This document shows, one piece after another, positions 40,755-50,912 of a DNA stretch of 64,000 bases; position 1 is the first letter of the stretch; the number at the start of each line of letters is the position of its first letter. The notes beneath the pieces are model-generated. The model saw nothing but the letters and a program-made list of their open reading frames with translations, had not been told where the DNA came from and did no database searches. Both the position numbers and the translations under genes were made by a program. The DNA comes from Pseudomonas fluvialis (GTDB lineage: Bacteria > Pseudomonadota > Gammaproteobacteria > Pseudomonadales > Pseudomonadaceae), in NCBI RefSeq assembly GCF_002234375.1, contig NZ_NMQV01000004.1, positions 120,658 to 184,657 of the forward strand. The letters are read 5' to 3'.

Positions 40755-41570
40755 TCAGAGTTCGCAGGGCGTGTCGGGCAGGTTGCCCCATTCCGACCAG
40801 GAGCCGGCATAGGCTTTGACACGCGGGTAACCAAGCGCCTTGGCGACCAGGTAGGTGAAGCCGGAGCGGCGGTGAGTCTGGCAGTGGGTGATGACTTCTT
40901 TATCGGCAGTAATGCCATGGGTCGCCAGTAAGGCGCCGATATCCTGGCGGATGCGCAGCTGGCGCTGCGTATCCATGCCGGCAGTCCACTCCAGGTTGAT
41001 GGCGCCGGGGATGTGTCCACCCCGCGCCGCGAGCACCTTTGCACCGCTGAATTCGGCCGCTGAGCGGGCATCCCAGATTGCCAGCTCATTGGCGCCCAGG
41101 CGTTGCTGCAGGTATTCGCGGCTGGCGGTCGGTGCGTCGTTGAGCGTCAGTTGCAGTTCGTCCTGGCCGAGAGGCGGCTCTTCCTGGCTTTGTGGCCGCT
41201 GCTCGGCATTCCAGGCCAGCCAGCCGCCATTGAGGTAGTGATAACGGCTATGTCCGATGCAGTCGAGCAACCAGATGAAGCGTCCTGACCAGCCGCCACC
41301 TTCATCGTCATACACCACGTAAACGGCTTCTTCGCGGTGCCCCAGTTCGGCGAACAGTTGCTGCAAGGCGTCGAGTTCGGGCAGCAGGCCCGGCGTTGGG
41401 CTGGCGCTGCGCTGGGTGCGCTTGCTGTCAACGTGCCGGGCGCCGGGGATATGCCCGGCGCGATACTGCTCCAGGCTGCGCAGGTCAACGAGGATCAGTT
41501 CGGGGGCGTGCAGGCGCTCAGCCAGGTCGACCGGCTCGATCACCAGGGGCAGGGAGGAAAAGGCACGCAT
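40755..41570 (-). CDS. rhdA: Thiosulfate sulfurtransferase (rhodanese)
   Basis: 271 residues from the ATG at 41570, with two tandem rhodanese domains. The catalytic Cys230 sits in HCQTHRRSG, the distinctive Azotobacter/Pseudomonas RhdA loop (the Azotobacter form being CQTHHRS). The inactive first domain ends around residue 130. It transfers sulfane sulfur from thiosulfate to a thiol or cyanide acceptor. The frame continues upstream to 41678, but that part overlaps the end of the HDOD gene and lacks homology. Confidence 0.93.
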   Translation of the reverse strand: MRAFSSLPLVIEPVDLAERLHAPELILVDLRSLEQYRAGHIPGARHVDSKRTQRSASPTPGLLPELDALQQLFAELGHREEAVYVVYDDEGGGWSGRFIWLLDCIGHSRYHYLNGGWLAWNAEQRPQSQEEPPLGQDELQLTLNDAPTASREYLQQRLGANELAIWDARSAAEFSGAKVLAARGGHIPGAINLEWTAGMDTQRQLRIRQDIGALLATHGITADKEVITHCQTHRRSGFTYLVAKALGYPRVKAYAGSWSEWGNLPDTPCEL

Positions 41571-41616
41571 GCCGGGGCTCCAGGGCTTGAGGGTGAAGTG
41601 ATTGTAGCGGAAAGCA

Positions 41617-43164
41617 TCAGCGTGCGCGGCGGCTGAAGTTGTCCAGGGCGCGCTCGATACATTGCACGGTTTTGCCAAAGGCGTGCAGTTGTTCGCTGCT
41701 GAAGGGTATGCCCTGCTGGTCGCAGACCAGCAGCATGACTACGCGCTCCTGGCTGGCCAGCGAACGCAGCAGCAGGTGTTCGCTGGGGAACAGGGCTTTC
41801 AGGTTGCCGGGTAGTAACGCGGAATATTGCGCCTGATTGGCGGGCTCCAGGCGCAGCTGGGCCGGTTTCTGCAGCAGTCGCTTGAGGATCTGGCTACTGG
41901 CGGGGTCCAGGCTGAACCCCGACTTCAGGCCGCTGAGCCCACTGCTTTGCTGGGCGACGAGGCGGGTATGCTGGCGATCGGCAAGCAGCAGTAGGATGCG
42001 CTGCAGGCCGCAGGCGCGTAGCGCGCGGCAGGCGTGGCTGGTCAGCTGCAATAGGTTGTCGAACGGGCTGGGCTGCTTGAGCAGCTCGGTGCAGAGTGGC
42101 TTCCAGTCCTCGTGCAGACGGCTGCTCGCTACAGGTGCAGTTGCCTGTGCGTGGCTGTCCTTGCGCACCACGTGCAGGCGCTGGCAGTCCCATGGCCAGA
42201 GCAGGGCCTCGGCCGGGTGCCAGAGATCGGCTTGAGCATGTAGTCGCGCACTGCTCACGGCGTGCTGGTGAACCTGCTGTTGCAGTAGTTCCAGGGGTTG
42301 CTGCAGATACAGCCCGGCCAGACGCTGCCAGCGTAGGCTGTGCGGAGTGCTCCAGTTGTGGTGAGCGGCTACGGCCAGGCCATTGGCCAGTAGCAGGCTG
42401 TGTGCAGGCTGCCCCAGCCAGCGACGCAGGGCAGGATCGGCATCCAGTTGGTGTTGCTGCTGGAGTGGGTGTGCCTGGTCGCGGGCAATATGTAGTGCTT
42501 TGACGAGCAGGCGCTTGTCGCTGTTGAGCAGGCGATAACCATCGATGATCCACTGTGGCAGGCGCCAGTGTTCGACCAGTGCCTGGCAGAGCTGCAGCAG
42601 GGGCACGCCAAGCAGCTCCTGCTCGACCTGTCGGGCAGGTTCACCGGCAGCCAGTACGCGTTGTTCCCACGCCAGGAACAGTGTCGGATGGGCGGCAAGC
42701 AGCGGCCACAGGGGCGCGAGGAACAGCAGGCTGCCCCAGTGCACTTCCTGCCAGAGGCGGGCCAGGCGATGGGCGAACAGTCCGTTGGCCTGTTGCATGG
42801 CGTGCAGGCTGATCAGCTCCAGTTGCCGCAGTGGCGGAGGGATTCGGCTGCTCTCCGCCTGGGGGAGTTGGCCGAGCAGTTGCTCGCAACGACCGATGCC
42901 CAGTCGGGTAAGCGCGACTTCCAGGCTTTCTGCCGGGCTGTGCAGAGGGCTGCGTGGGCGGTTGGCTTCGCGCAGCAGGCTCAGGGCAATGGCCGGGCAG
43001 TCCTGCATTTGCAGGGCGATGTCGCGTAATGACAGGCGGCTGTCAGCCAGTGCACGACTGATGCGCAGATGTTGCTCGCGGGCAATGGGCAGGCGCACCG
43101 GATCAAGGTGCTTGATCCAGCCTTCGATGCTGCGGGGCAGGGGCGGGGCAGACGTCATGGGCAT
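41617..43164 (-). CDS. HDOD-domain protein with C-terminal GAF-like region
   Basis: 515 residues from the ATG at 43164; ATG 43158 and TTG 43173 are alternatives. The N-terminal half has HDOD features: RISRALADSRLSLRDIALQMQDCPAIALSLLREAN, then RLGIGRCEQLL. The last about 150 residues (LCTELLKQPSPFDNLLQLT onward) resemble a GAF sensor. HDOD proteins are output or scaffold modules in signalling and motility. It is divergent from motA across a 109-bp gap containing the motA sigma-28 promoter, so a link to flagellar function is plausible but inferred. Confidence 0.75.
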   Translation of the reverse strand: MPMTSAPPLPRSIEGWIKHLDPVRLPIAREQHLRISRALADSRLSLRDIALQMQDCPAIALSLLREANRPRSPLHSPAESLEVALTRLGIGRCEQLLGQLPQAESSRIPPPLRQLELISLHAMQQANGLFAHRLARLWQEVHWGSLLFLAPLWPLLAAHPTLFLAWEQRVLAAGEPARQVEQELLGVPLLQLCQALVEHWRLPQWIIDGYRLLNSDKRLLVKALHIARDQAHPLQQQHQLDADPALRRWLGQPAHSLLLANGLAVAAHHNWSTPHSLRWQRLAGLYLQQPLELLQQQVHQHAVSSARLHAQADLWHPAEALLWPWDCQRLHVVRKDSHAQATAPVASSRLHEDWKPLCTELLKQPSPFDNLLQLTSHACRALRACGLQRILLLLADRQHTRLVAQQSSGLSGLKSGFSLDPASSQILKRLLQKPAQLRLEPANQAQYSALLPGNLKALFPSEHLLLRSLASQERVVMLLVCDQQGIPFSSEQLHAFGKTVQCIERALDNFSRRAR

Positions 43165-43195
43165 GCAGTCCAACTGGCATTTCGCCTTCGGGGGC

Positions 43196-43222
43196 TATAG
43201 TCTGGCGTATATGTTCCGATAA
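43196..43222 (+). promoter_or_regulatory. Sigma-28 (FliA) promoter for motAB
   Basis: TATA (43196-43199), 15 bp, TCCGATAA (43215-43222). Against the consensus TAAA-N15-GCCGATAA this is 3/4 and 7/8, with exact spacing. The first motA codon lies 51 bp downstream. Confidence 0.75.
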
Positions 43223-43273
43223 ATAGAAGGGCTTGTTGCAAACACCCTTCCCATCGCTCGTGCAAGTGTCCAG

Positions 43274-44125
43274 ATGATCAAAATAGTCGGCATTCTCGTC
43301 GTTTTCGGTTGCGTGCTGGGGGGCTTCGTGCTTTCCGGGGGCAAAATCATGGCGCTGGTGCATCCCTTCGAGGTGATGATCATCGGCGGCGCCGCCTTGG
43401 GGGCTTTCCTGCAGGCCAACCCGGCCAGCGCCTTCATGCATGTGTTCAAAAAGTCGCTGAGCATGTTCGGTTCGCGCTTTACCCACACCTTCTATCTGGA
43501 GGTGCTCAAGCTGATCTACGAGATTCTCAACAAGAGCCGTCGTGAAGGCATGATGGCCATCGAGGCGGATGTCGAGGAGCCTGCGTCCAGCCCGATCTTT
43601 ACCAAGTACCCGGCGATCCTCAAGGATCAGCGCATGACCGCCTATATCTGCGATTACCTGCGCATCATGTCCTCGGGCAACATGGCGCCCCATGAGCTGG
43701 AAGGCTTGTTCGACATGGAGCTGGCCAGCCTCAAGGAAGACCTTGAGCACCCCGCCCATGCGGTGGCCAAGGTGGCCGATGGCATGCCGGCGATGGGTAT
43801 CGTGGCGGCGGTGCTGGGTATCGTGATTACCATGTCCATTCTTGCCACGGCGGATAACGCGCAGATTGGCGAGAAAGTGGGTACTGCACTGGTGGGTACC
43901 TTCCTCGGCATCCTGGCTTCCTATGGTTTCTTTGCGCCGCTCTCCAATGCGCTGGAGCATGATGCCAAGGAAGAGCTGAACGTCTACGAGGCCATCAAGG
44001 CCGCGCTGGTGGCTTCGGCGTCCGGGATGCCACCCACTCTGGCCGTGGAGTTTGGTCGCAAGGTGCTCTATCCGGCACATCGTCCCAGCTTCAGCGAGCT
44101 GGAACAGGCCATGCGTGGCAGCTGA
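43274..44125 (+). CDS. motA: Flagellar motor stator protein MotA
   Basis: 283 residues with four TM helices (about 2-22, 30-50, 170-190, 200-220) and a large cytoplasmic loop that contacts the rotor FliG. The Pro-containing TM3 region GMPAMGIVAAVLGIV is typical. With MotB it forms the proton channel that powers flagellar rotation. motB follows after 13 bp. Expression is likely FliA-dependent through the promoter at 43196-43222. Confidence 0.95.
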   Translation: MIKIVGILVVFGCVLGGFVLSGGKIMALVHPFEVMIIGGAALGAFLQANPASAFMHVFKKSLSMFGSRFTHTFYLEVLKLIYEILNKSRREGMMAIEADVEEPASSPIFTKYPAILKDQRMTAYICDYLRIMSSGNMAPHELEGLFDMELASLKEDLEHPAHAVAKVADGMPAMGIVAAVLGIVITMSILATADNAQIGEKVGTALVGTFLGILASYGFFAPLSNALEHDAKEELNVYEAIKAALVASASGMPPTLAVEFGRKVLYPAHRPSFSELEQAMRGS

Positions 44126-44138
44126 ACAGGCCTGAATC

Positions 44139-45173
44139 GTGGAAAACAATCAGCCGATTATCGTCAAGCGCATCAAGAAGGTTGCCGGTGGCCATCATGG
44201 CGGGGCCTGGAAGATTGCCTTTGCTGACTTTGCCACGGCGATGATGGCGTTCTTCCTGGTGATGTGGCTGATGACCTCGGCTACGCCGGAGCAGAAAAAA
44301 GCGATTTCCGGTTACTTTCAGGACCCTATCGGCTTTACCGAAAGTGCCAGCCCCTATGTCATTGACCTGGGGGGTACGCCTACCGTGGCGCCGGATCGCA
44401 CGCTCAATCCGGATTCCCAGGGGCGTACCGACGCCGACGAGTTGCACATCAATCCTGAAGGGGAAACCGAGGTCAATCCGCCTGAGCAGGTCAAGATCAG
44501 TCCGGATGTCGCGGAGAACCTGGCCGAGAAGGTCGAGCGCGAGCGCCTGGAGATGCTGCTCCAGGAGCTGCAGAACAAGGTTGAGGAAAACCCCGAGCTG
44601 CAGAAGTTCAAGGATCAGATTCTCTTCGAGATTACCCAGGACGGGTTGCGCATACAGATCATGGATGCCGATAACCGGCCGATGTTCAACCTCGGTAGCG
44701 CTCAGTTGCAGCCGTACTTCGAAGATATCCTGCTGATCATGGCCGACACCATCAAGGGGGTGCCGAACAAGGTCAGCATTAGCGGGCATACCGATGCCAA
44801 ACCCTTTGCCGGTGCGGGTGGCTTTGGTAACTGGGAGTTGTCTTCGAATCGTGCCAATGCTGCCCGTCGTACCCTGGTGTTTGGGGGGTACCCGGAGGAA
44901 CAGGTAGCGCGTGTCGTGGGGTACGCCTCTTCGGCATTGTTTGATCGCGAAGATCCTTTCAATCCGGTGAACCGGCGTATCGACATCGTGGTGCTGACCA
45001 AGAAGGCTCAGCGCACCATCGAGAGCGAGCAAAATGACGACGCGTCGGATACGTCGCCCGCCGCTGCACCTGCTGCAGACACGCCGCCCGAGCCGCTACC
45101 GGCCGGGCAGCTGCGTGAGCGCCTGAACATCTTCGAAGAGGGCGTGTTGCAAATGGGCGAGCCGCGTCAGTAG
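44139..45173 (+). CDS. motB: Flagellar motor stator protein MotB
   Basis: 344 residues with a GTG start at 44139. A single TM (about 26-46) carries the proton-binding Asp30 in [13 protein letters not shown]. The periplasmic OmpA-like domain (about 155-290) has [10 protein letters not shown] and the peptidoglycan-binding NR-A region. An Asp/Ala/Pro-rich tail follows. It anchors the stator to the cell wall. The 3' end overlaps the convergent rsgA stop by 7 bp. Confidence 0.95.
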   Translation: MENNQPIIVKRIKKVAGGHHGGAWKIAFADFATAMMAFFLVMWLMTSATPEQKKAISGYFQDPIGFTESASPYVIDLGGTPTVAPDRTLNPDSQGRTDADELHINPEGETEVNPPEQVKISPDVAENLAEKVERERLEMLLQELQNKVEENPELQKFKDQILFEITQDGLRIQIMDADNRPMFNLGSAQLQPYFEDILLIMADTIKGVPNKVSISGHTDAKPFAGAGGFGNWELSSNRANAARRTLVFGGYPEEQVARVVGYASSALFDREDPFNPVNRRIDIVVLTKKAQRTIESEQNDDASDTSPAAAPAADTPPEPLPAGQLRERLNIFEEGVLQMGEPRQ

Positions 45174-46198
45174 CTGTCTTGCGGCAGGCTGGCGATGATG
45201 TGCCGGTAGCTGTGCATGCGTTGTTCCTGGATGCGCCCGTCTGCCAGTGCAGCGAGCAGGGCACAGCCGGGTTCGCGGTCATGTTTGCAGTCACGGAAGC
45301 GGCAGTGTCCGAGCAGCGGGCGGAACTCGATAAAGCCTTCCTCGATGGTTTGTCGGCTGACATGGCCGAGGCCAAACTCGCGGATGCCGGGCGAGTCGAC
45401 CAGCTCTCCGCCATTGGGGAAGTGAAACAGGCGTGCCGTGGTGGTGGTGTGCGTGCCCTTGCCGGTCTGCTCGGAGAGTGCCCCGACCCGCGTGTCGATG
45501 CCTGGCAGCAGACTGTTGACCAGCGATGACTTGCCCACCCCCGACTGACCGACAAATACGCTGATACGATCATCCAGGCGTTGCCGCAGTTCGTCCATGC
45601 CGGCGCCATCCTGTGCCGAGACTTCCAGCAGCGGATAGTCGAGTTGCCGGTAGGTGGCCAGCAGACGGTCGATGTGCGCGCTGTTGTGTTCGTCCAGCAG
45701 GTCGGCCTTGTTCAGCAGCAGCAGCGGCCGAATACCGGCATGCTCGGCGGCAATCAGGTAGCGGTCGATCAGGTTGGCGTGTGGATGCGGCAGCGGGGCG
45801 AACACGATGACGATCTGATCGATGTTGGCTGCAACCGGCTTGAGTTGGCCACGCATGTCGGGCCGGCATAGCTCGGAGTGGCGCGGCAGGAGTGCAACGA
45901 TCACCCCGTTCTGCTGGTTGCCGGGGCGCCACACGACGCGGTCGCCGGTAACCAGTGCCGGCAGGTTGCTGCGCCGGTTGCAGCGGAATACCTGGCCTGC
46001 CTGCTCGCCATCCAGCGCTTCGACTTCAATCAGTACGCCAAAATGGGCGATGACCAGGCCGTTCTGCTCCTCGCCGAGGTCGCCGCCTTGCAGTTCCTCC
46101 AGGGCGCGGGACTCACGCTTGGCGGCGCGGGCGCTGCGTTCTTCCTGGATTTTTCCGATGCGCCAGCTTTGCCGGCGACTGAGTTGGCGTTTGGCCAT
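45167..46198 (-). CDS. rsgA: Ribosome small-subunit GTPase
   Basis: 343 residues. An OB-fold N-terminus is followed by a circularly permuted GTPase: G4 NKADLL (163-168) precedes G1 GQSGVGKSS (217-225), then DSPGIREF (G3), and a C-terminal zinc-binding Cys/His knuckle ([14 protein letters not shown]). It assists late 30S maturation and checks the decoding centre. It is divergent from the methyltransferase gene. Confidence 0.95.
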   Translation of the reverse strand: MAKRQLSRRQSWRIGKIQEERSARAAKRESRALEELQGGDLGEEQNGLVIAHFGVLIEVEALDGEQAGQVFRCNRRSNLPALVTGDRVVWRPGNQQNGVIVALLPRHSELCRPDMRGQLKPVAANIDQIVIVFAPLPHPHANLIDRYLIAAEHAGIRPLLLLNKADLLDEHNSAHIDRLLATYRQLDYPLLEVSAQDGAGMDELRQRLDDRISVFVGQSGVGKSSLVNSLLPGIDTRVGALSEQTGKGTHTTTTARLFHFPNGGELVDSPGIREFGLGHVSRQTIEEGFIEFRPLLGHCRFRDCKHDREPGCALLAALADGRIQEQRMHSYRHIIASLPQDSY

Positions 46199-46297
46199 GG
46201 GGGATCCGCAGGGTGAAGGATGCGCGAGTTTAGCACGCGCGTCGGGCGCGCTGCGCCGCTACACTGCGCGTCATCGAGGGCTGCGAGGAAATGGGCT

Positions 46298-47065
46298 GTG
46301 GCTTGGCTAAGGCGTTATCCAGCCGTGCTGGCGCTGCTGCTGCAGGTGCTGGCCGGGTTGCTGGCCTGGGCGGTGTTGCCGGTTGTCTGGCGACTGACGG
46401 GGTGGCCGCTGACTGGCCTGGCTCTGGCCGGGCTACAGGGCGGGCTGGCTGCTGTGACGGGGCATCTGCTGGGCTTGCCGCGCTGGTGGCTGCCCATCAG
46501 TCTGTTATTCATGCCGGCGGTAGTGCTGGGCCAGCAGCTGGACTGGCCGGCCTGGCTGCCGGCGTCGATGTTCGCTCTGCTGCTACTGGCCAACTGGAAC
46601 AGCCTGGGCGAGCGGGTGCCGCTCTATCTGAGCAGTGCGCCGGCGGAGCGGGCCTTGCAGCAGTTGCTTGACCAGTTGCCCGACGATGCGGCCTTTATCG
46701 ACCTTGGCAGCGGCCTGGCGGGTAGTCTTGCCCGTCTGGCTCGCGCCAATCCGCAACGGCAGTTTCATGGTGTGGAAAGTGCGCCGCTGGTATTTCTGCT
46801 CGGTTGGTTGCGCAGCCTGCCGCTGGCTAACTGCCGAGTGCGCTATGGCAGCCTGTGGCAGGTCGACCTGGCGCCCTACGCGCTGGTCTACTGCTTTCTC
46901 TCGCCCGCACCCATGCCACGTGTGTGGGACAAGGCACAGGCCGAGATGGGACATGGCAGCTTGCTGGTCAGCAACAGTTTTGCCATTCCTGGCGTGGCGC
47001 CTACGCAGCGCATCGAGTTGCACGATTGGCGGGCTGGTGCCCTGCTGGTGTGGCGCATGCCGTGA
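46298..47065 (+). CDS. Membrane-anchored class I SAM methyltransferase
   Basis: 255 residues from a GTG at 46298 with GAGGA about 9 bp upstream; an upstream open frame from 46220 lacks a good ribosome site. Three to four hydrophobic segments fill the first about 110 residues. A Rossmann methyltransferase domain follows: motif I FIDLGSGLAGSLARLA (about 139-154), acidic loop GVESAP, and motif IV-like LVYCFLSPAPMP. The substrate is unknown; membrane placement suggests a lipid, quinone or membrane protein. It sits between rsgA and orn. Confidence 0.7.
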   Translation: MAWLRRYPAVLALLLQVLAGLLAWAVLPVVWRLTGWPLTGLALAGLQGGLAAVTGHLLGLPRWWLPISLLFMPAVVLGQQLDWPAWLPASMFALLLLANWNSLGERVPLYLSSAPAERALQQLLDQLPDDAAFIDLGSGLAGSLARLARANPQRQFHGVESAPLVFLLGWLRSLPLANCRVRYGSLWQVDLAPYALVYCFLSPAPMPRVWDKAQAEMGHGSLLVSNSFAIPGVAPTQRIELHDWRAGALLVWRMP

Positions 47066-47218
47066 GCAGGCGGGTCTTTGCTCAGGCCCGTTAAACACAG
47101 CGCTAATTGCTACACTGCGCACTCGGCTGTTTTGACCAGCCTTGGCTGGCTACCCGCGTAGCAGCTTGCGCTGATTGCTCGATCAGCGTTTCCCACCGCC
47201 TGTCAGGAGCCTTTGGCT

Positions 47219-47761
47219 ATGCAAGACCCGCAGAATCTCATCTGGATCGACCTGGAAATGACCGGCCTGGAGCCGGAGCGCGATGTCATTCTGGAAATGG
47301 CCACGATCATTACCGACAGTGATCTGCATGTGCTGGCCGAGGGGCCGGTGATCGCCATTCATCACCCCGATGCCGTGCTGGCGGGTATGGATGAATGGAA
47401 CACCCGTACGCATGGCGAGAGCGGGCTGACCCAGCGGGTGCGTGACAGCCGCACCGACATGGCTGCAGCGGAGGCGCAAACCCTGGCGTTCCTCGAACAG
47501 TGGGTGCCACGCGGCAAATCACCGATCTGCGGCAACAGCATCGGTCAGGATCGGCGTTTCCTGGTGCGTTACATGCCGACTCTGGAGGGCTATTTCCACT
47601 ATCGCAACCTGGATGTCTCGACCCTGAAGATTCTCGCCGAGCGCTGGGCGCCGCAGGTCAAGGAAAGCTTCCAGAAGCGCGGTACGCACCAGGCGCTGGA
47701 TGACATCCGCGAGTCGATTGCCGAGCTGCAGCATTATCGTCGCCACCTGCTCAAGCTGTAG
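47219..47761 (+). CDS. orn: Oligoribonuclease
   Basis: 180 residues from the ATG at 47219; a TTG two codons upstream is not needed. It is a DEDDh 3'-5' exonuclease that degrades di- to pentaribonucleotides, including pGpG from c-di-GMP turnover. Motifs: WIDLEMTGL (Exo I), [10 protein letters not shown] (Exo II), and [11 protein letters not shown] (Exo III with catalytic His and Asp). The link to c-di-GMP is relevant beside fimX, though not co-transcribed with it. Confidence 0.96.
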   Translation: MQDPQNLIWIDLEMTGLEPERDVILEMATIITDSDLHVLAEGPVIAIHHPDAVLAGMDEWNTRTHGESGLTQRVRDSRTDMAAAEAQTLAFLEQWVPRGKSPICGNSIGQDRRFLVRYMPTLEGYFHYRNLDVSTLKILAERWAPQVKESFQKRGTHQALDDIRESIAELQHYRRHLLKL

Positions 47762-47805
47762 GTGGGTCACGCGGCCTCTGCGCTGAAGGCCAGGCGGCCA
47801 GTGGC

Positions 47806-48879
47806 TTACTGGGCGTCGCGTTCGGCGTGCTGGCGCAGCGCCCAGGCGACGTGCTCGCGGACCAGCTCGCTGGGGTCGTCCTGACGGGCGCGCAGGGCCT
47901 GCAGTACAGGGATGGTCGAGGGGGCGTTGCCGAGCCCTACGGCCAGGTTGCGCAACCAGCGCTGATAGCCGGCGCGCCGCAGTGGCGAGCCTTCGGTGCG
48001 CTGCAGAAATTCTTCCTCGCTCCATAGGAAAAGTTCCGCCAGGCTGCTGTTGTCCAGTCCGTGGCGCGGCTGGAAATCGCTTTGCTCGCTGGGGCGGGCG
48101 AAGCGGTTCCACGGACAGACGATCTGACAGTCGTCGCAACCGAACACCCGGTTGCCGATCAGCGGCCGCAGCGCTTCGGGGATGGGGCCTTTCAGCTCGA
48201 TGGTCAGGTAGGAAATACAGCGCCGCGCATCCAGCACATAGGGCGCTACGAAGGCCTGGGTCGGGCAAATGTCCAGGCACGCGGTGCAGCGCCCGCAGTG
48301 TTCGCTATCCAGTGGCGTGTCGACCGGCAGGGGCACATCGACGAACAGCTCGCCGAGGAAGAACCAACTGCCGGCGCGGCGGTTGAGGATCAGGCTGTGC
48401 TTGCCTACCCAGCCGAGGCCGGCCTGGCGGGCGATGGCGCGCTCCAGCACCGGGGCGCTGTCGACGAAGGCACGGAAGCCGAAGGGGCCGATGGCCTGCT
48501 GAATACGCTCGGCCAGTTGCTGCAGGCGTTTGCGGATCAGCTTGTGATAGTCACGGCCCAGCGCATAGCGCGAGACATAGGCTTGTTCCGGCAGGGCCAG
48601 GCGCTGGCTCATTCGCGTGTCGCCAGGCAGATAGTCCATGCGCAGAGAAATGACCCGCAGTGTGCCGGGCACCAGTTCGGCGGGGCGACTGCGCTTGCTG
48701 CCGTGCGCGGCCATGTAGTCCATCTCGCCGTGGTAGCCGGCATCCAGCCAGCGTTGCAGGTGTGCCTCCTGTTCGTCCAGTTGCGGCTCACAGATGCCGG
48801 CCTGTTGGAAGCCCAGTTCACGGGCCCATTCCTTGATGGAGGCAGCCAGGGTGGCTAGGTCGAGTGGCGATGTAGGCAT
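47806..48879 (-). CDS. queG: Epoxyqueuosine reductase
   Basis: 357 residues from the ATG at 48879. It is a cobalamin-dependent iron-sulfur enzyme for the last step of queuosine synthesis in tRNA. Two 4Fe-4S clusters are visible: CGRCTACLDICP and CDDCQIVCPWN. The N-terminal cobalamin-binding domain has GAGW-like LGWVGKHSLILNR, and HEAT-like repeats lie near the C-terminus. It is divergent from nnr with a 61-bp gap. Confidence 0.95.
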   Translation of the reverse strand: MPTSPLDLATLAASIKEWARELGFQQAGICEPQLDEQEAHLQRWLDAGYHGEMDYMAAHGSKRSRPAELVPGTLRVISLRMDYLPGDTRMSQRLALPEQAYVSRYALGRDYHKLIRKRLQQLAERIQQAIGPFGFRAFVDSAPVLERAIARQAGLGWVGKHSLILNRRAGSWFFLGELFVDVPLPVDTPLDSEHCGRCTACLDICPTQAFVAPYVLDARRCISYLTIELKGPIPEALRPLIGNRVFGCDDCQIVCPWNRFARPSEQSDFQPRHGLDNSSLAELFLWSEEEFLQRTEGSPLRRAGYQRWLRNLAVGLGNAPSTIPVLQALRARQDDPSELVREHVAWALRQHAERDAQ

Positions 48880-48907
48880 GGCAGGCCAGCGTGCAGGGGA
48901 AGCGGGG

Positions 48908-48913
48908 TATAAT
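48908..48913 (+). promoter_or_regulatory. -10 element upstream of nnr
   Basis: A perfect TATAAT lies 27 bp before the nnr ATG in the queG-nnr divergent gap. No convincing -35 is seen 17 bp upstream. Confidence 0.45.
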
Positions 48914-48940
48914 TTTGCCAGAGTTGCCGCAGGAGTACCC

Positions 48941-50437
48941 ATGTCCGAATACCCTTCGTCCTGGCCGTTGTCGCTGCACGACGCGGCGCAGGTTCGCGCG
49001 CTGGATGCCCGCTTGATGGCTGCCGGCACGCCGGGCGCTGTGCTCATGCAGCGGGCGGCCCAGGCCGCCTGGCGTGCCTTGCGCCGCCGTTGGCCGCAGC
49101 TGCGCAAGCTCTGTGTGCTGGCCGGGCCTGGCAATAACGGCGGTGACGGTTACCTGCTGGCGGTTCTCGCCCGGCGAGCCGGCTGGGATGTGCAGGTGTA
49201 TAGCCTGGCTGATCCTGCCAGGTTGCGCGATGCGGCGGCGCAGGCGTATGCCGAGGCCTGCGCGCAGGGTGTGCAGGTGCAGCCCTGGCACGCCGAGGCC
49301 GTGCTGGACGGTCTGCTGGTCGATGCCATGCTCGGCACCGGGCTGGCGGGTGAGCTGCGCGAGCCTTATGCCACGGCGGTGGCGCGAATCAATGCGAGCG
49401 GCCTGCCGTGCCTGGCGCTGGATATCCCCAGCGGGTTGTGTGCCGACACTGGCCGGCTATGGGGTGCGGCGGTGCGCGCCGATCTTACCGTTACCTTTAT
49501 TGCTCTCAAGCTGGGCCTGTTCACCGGGGCGGGCCCTGATCAGGTGGGCGAACTGTGTTTTGCCGATCTGCAGGCTGATGCGGCGCTTTGCGCAGCGGCG
49601 CCTGCCATGGCGCAGCGCCTGACGGCAGGCAACCTGCAGCGTTTGCCGGCGCGTCCGCGCACCACGCACAAGGGGCGTTGCGGACGTCTGCTGGTGGTTG
49701 GCGGAGAACGTGGCTATGGCGGTGCGGCGCTGCTGGCGGCGCAGAGTGGTTTGCGCGGAGGTGCCGGTATGGTCAGCCTGGCGACGCGGGAAGAGCATGT
49801 GGCGGGCGCGCTCGCGCGTTGTCCCGAGCTGATGGTGCGCGGGCTGCTGTCGAGTGGGCAGTTGCTGGCGCTTCTGCCGGGGCATGATGTGCTGGTGGTC
49901 GGCCCCGGCCTGGGTCAGGGCGCCTGGGGGCGCAGCCTGCTGACGGCGGCCGCGCAGTTCGAGGGCGCGCAGGTCTGGGATGCCGATGCCTTGAACCTGC
50001 TGGCGGCTGGGCGGGTGCAGATCCGCGCCGGTGCAGTGCTCACGCCTCATCCGGGAGAGGCGGCGCGCCTGCTGGGTTGCAGTCTGGTCGAGGTGCAGGA
50101 TGACCGGCCGGCAGCGGCCCTGCGTCTGGCGCAACGCTACCAGGCCGTGGTGGTACTCAAGGGCGCCGGTAGCCTGGTGACGGATGGACATGCCCTGCGT
50201 CTCTGTGAGCATGGCCATCCGGCGATGGCCGGGCCGGGATTGGGCGATGTATTGGCCGGGCTGATCGGTGCCTTGTTGGCTCAGGGGCTGGCGGCGTTGC
50301 CGGCCAGCGAGCTGGCGGTCTGGCTGCATGCGCGTGCCGGTGAGCGTCTGGGGCAGGCCGGGCGAGGCCTGCTGGCCAGTGAGCTGGTCGGAGTGATTCG
50401 TGAGTTGCTGGAGGAGCACAGCCCATGTTGCAACTGA
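48941..50437 (+). CDS. nnr: Bifunctional NAD(P)H-hydrate epimerase / dehydratase
   Basis: 498 residues from the ATG at 48941 (AGGAG ribosome site). The N-terminal YjeF epimerase domain (about 1-215) has [17 protein letters not shown]. The C-terminal ribokinase-like dehydratase (about 225-495) has [29 protein letters not shown] and [19 protein letters not shown]. It repairs hydrated NAD(P)H using ADP or ATP. It overlaps tsaE by 13 bp, so translation is probably coupled. It is the first gene of the cluster that runs to hflC. Confidence 0.95.
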   Translation: MSEYPSSWPLSLHDAAQVRALDARLMAAGTPGAVLMQRAAQAAWRALRRRWPQLRKLCVLAGPGNNGGDGYLLAVLARRAGWDVQVYSLADPARLRDAAAQAYAEACAQGVQVQPWHAEAVLDGLLVDAMLGTGLAGELREPYATAVARINASGLPCLALDIPSGLCADTGRLWGAAVRADLTVTFIALKLGLFTGAGPDQVGELCFADLQADAALCAAAPAMAQRLTAGNLQRLPARPRTTHKGRCGRLLVVGGERGYGGAALLAAQSGLRGGAGMVSLATREEHVAGALARCPELMVRGLLSSGQLLALLPGHDVLVVGPGLGQGAWGRSLLTAAAQFEGAQVWDADALNLLAAGRVQIRAGAVLTPHPGEAARLLGCSLVEVQDDRPAAALRLAQRYQAVVVLKGAGSLVTDGHALRLCEHGHPAMAGPGLGDVLAGLIGALLAQGLAALPASELAVWLHARAGERLGQAGRGLLASELVGVIRELLEEHSPCCN

Positions 50438-50898
50438 GCGTGGAGATACATGGCGAAGAAGCCATGCAGGCCTTTGGTGCACGCCTGGGGCAGGTATGTG
50501 GTGGGCATGGCGTGATCTATCTGCGCGGTGATCTGGGGGCCGGCAAGACCACGCTGTCGCGAGGCCTGTTGCGCGGTCTGGGGCATCAGGGCGCGGTGAA
50601 GAGTCCGACCTTTACCCTGGTCGAGCCCTATGAGTTGGCCGACGGTCAGGCCTATCACTTCGATCTGTATCGTCTGGCTGATCCCGAGGAGCTGGAGTTT
50701 CTGGGGATTCGCGACTATTTCGCCGAGGATGCCTTGTGTTTGATCGAGTGGCCGGAACGCGGCGCAGGTGTTTTGCCAAGCGCTGAGCTGGACATTACCA
50801 TTGCGCCCAGCGGCGAGGGCCGTTGCCTGCACCTGCAGGCTCGCACCCCGCGTGCGCAGCGTTGGTGCGAGCAGCTGCGCGCGGGTCAAGACTTATAA
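50425..50898 (+). CDS. tsaE: tRNA t6A synthesis ATPase TsaE
   Basis: 157 residues. Walker [12 protein letters not shown] at 33-43, then [11 protein letters not shown] and HFDLYRL, all hallmarks of TsaE. It works with TsaB and TsaD in threonylcarbamoyl transfer to A37 of ANN-decoding tRNAs. The start overlaps the end of nnr by 13 bp; amiB follows after 14 bp. Confidence 0.95.
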   Translation: MLQLSVEIHGEEAMQAFGARLGQVCGGHGVIYLRGDLGAGKTTLSRGLLRGLGHQGAVKSPTFTLVEPYELADGQAYHFDLYRLADPEELEFLGIRDYFAEDALCLIEWPERGAGVLPSAELDITIAPSGEGRCLHLQARTPRAQRWCEQLRAGQDL

Positions 50899-50912
50899 AC
50901 GAGGGGAACTGT

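Noticed and set aside
46258..46269. 12-mer GCTACACTGCGC repeated at 47109-47120 as paired promoters
   Set aside because: TACACT could be a -10, but neither copy has a -35 at the right distance; likely coincidence.
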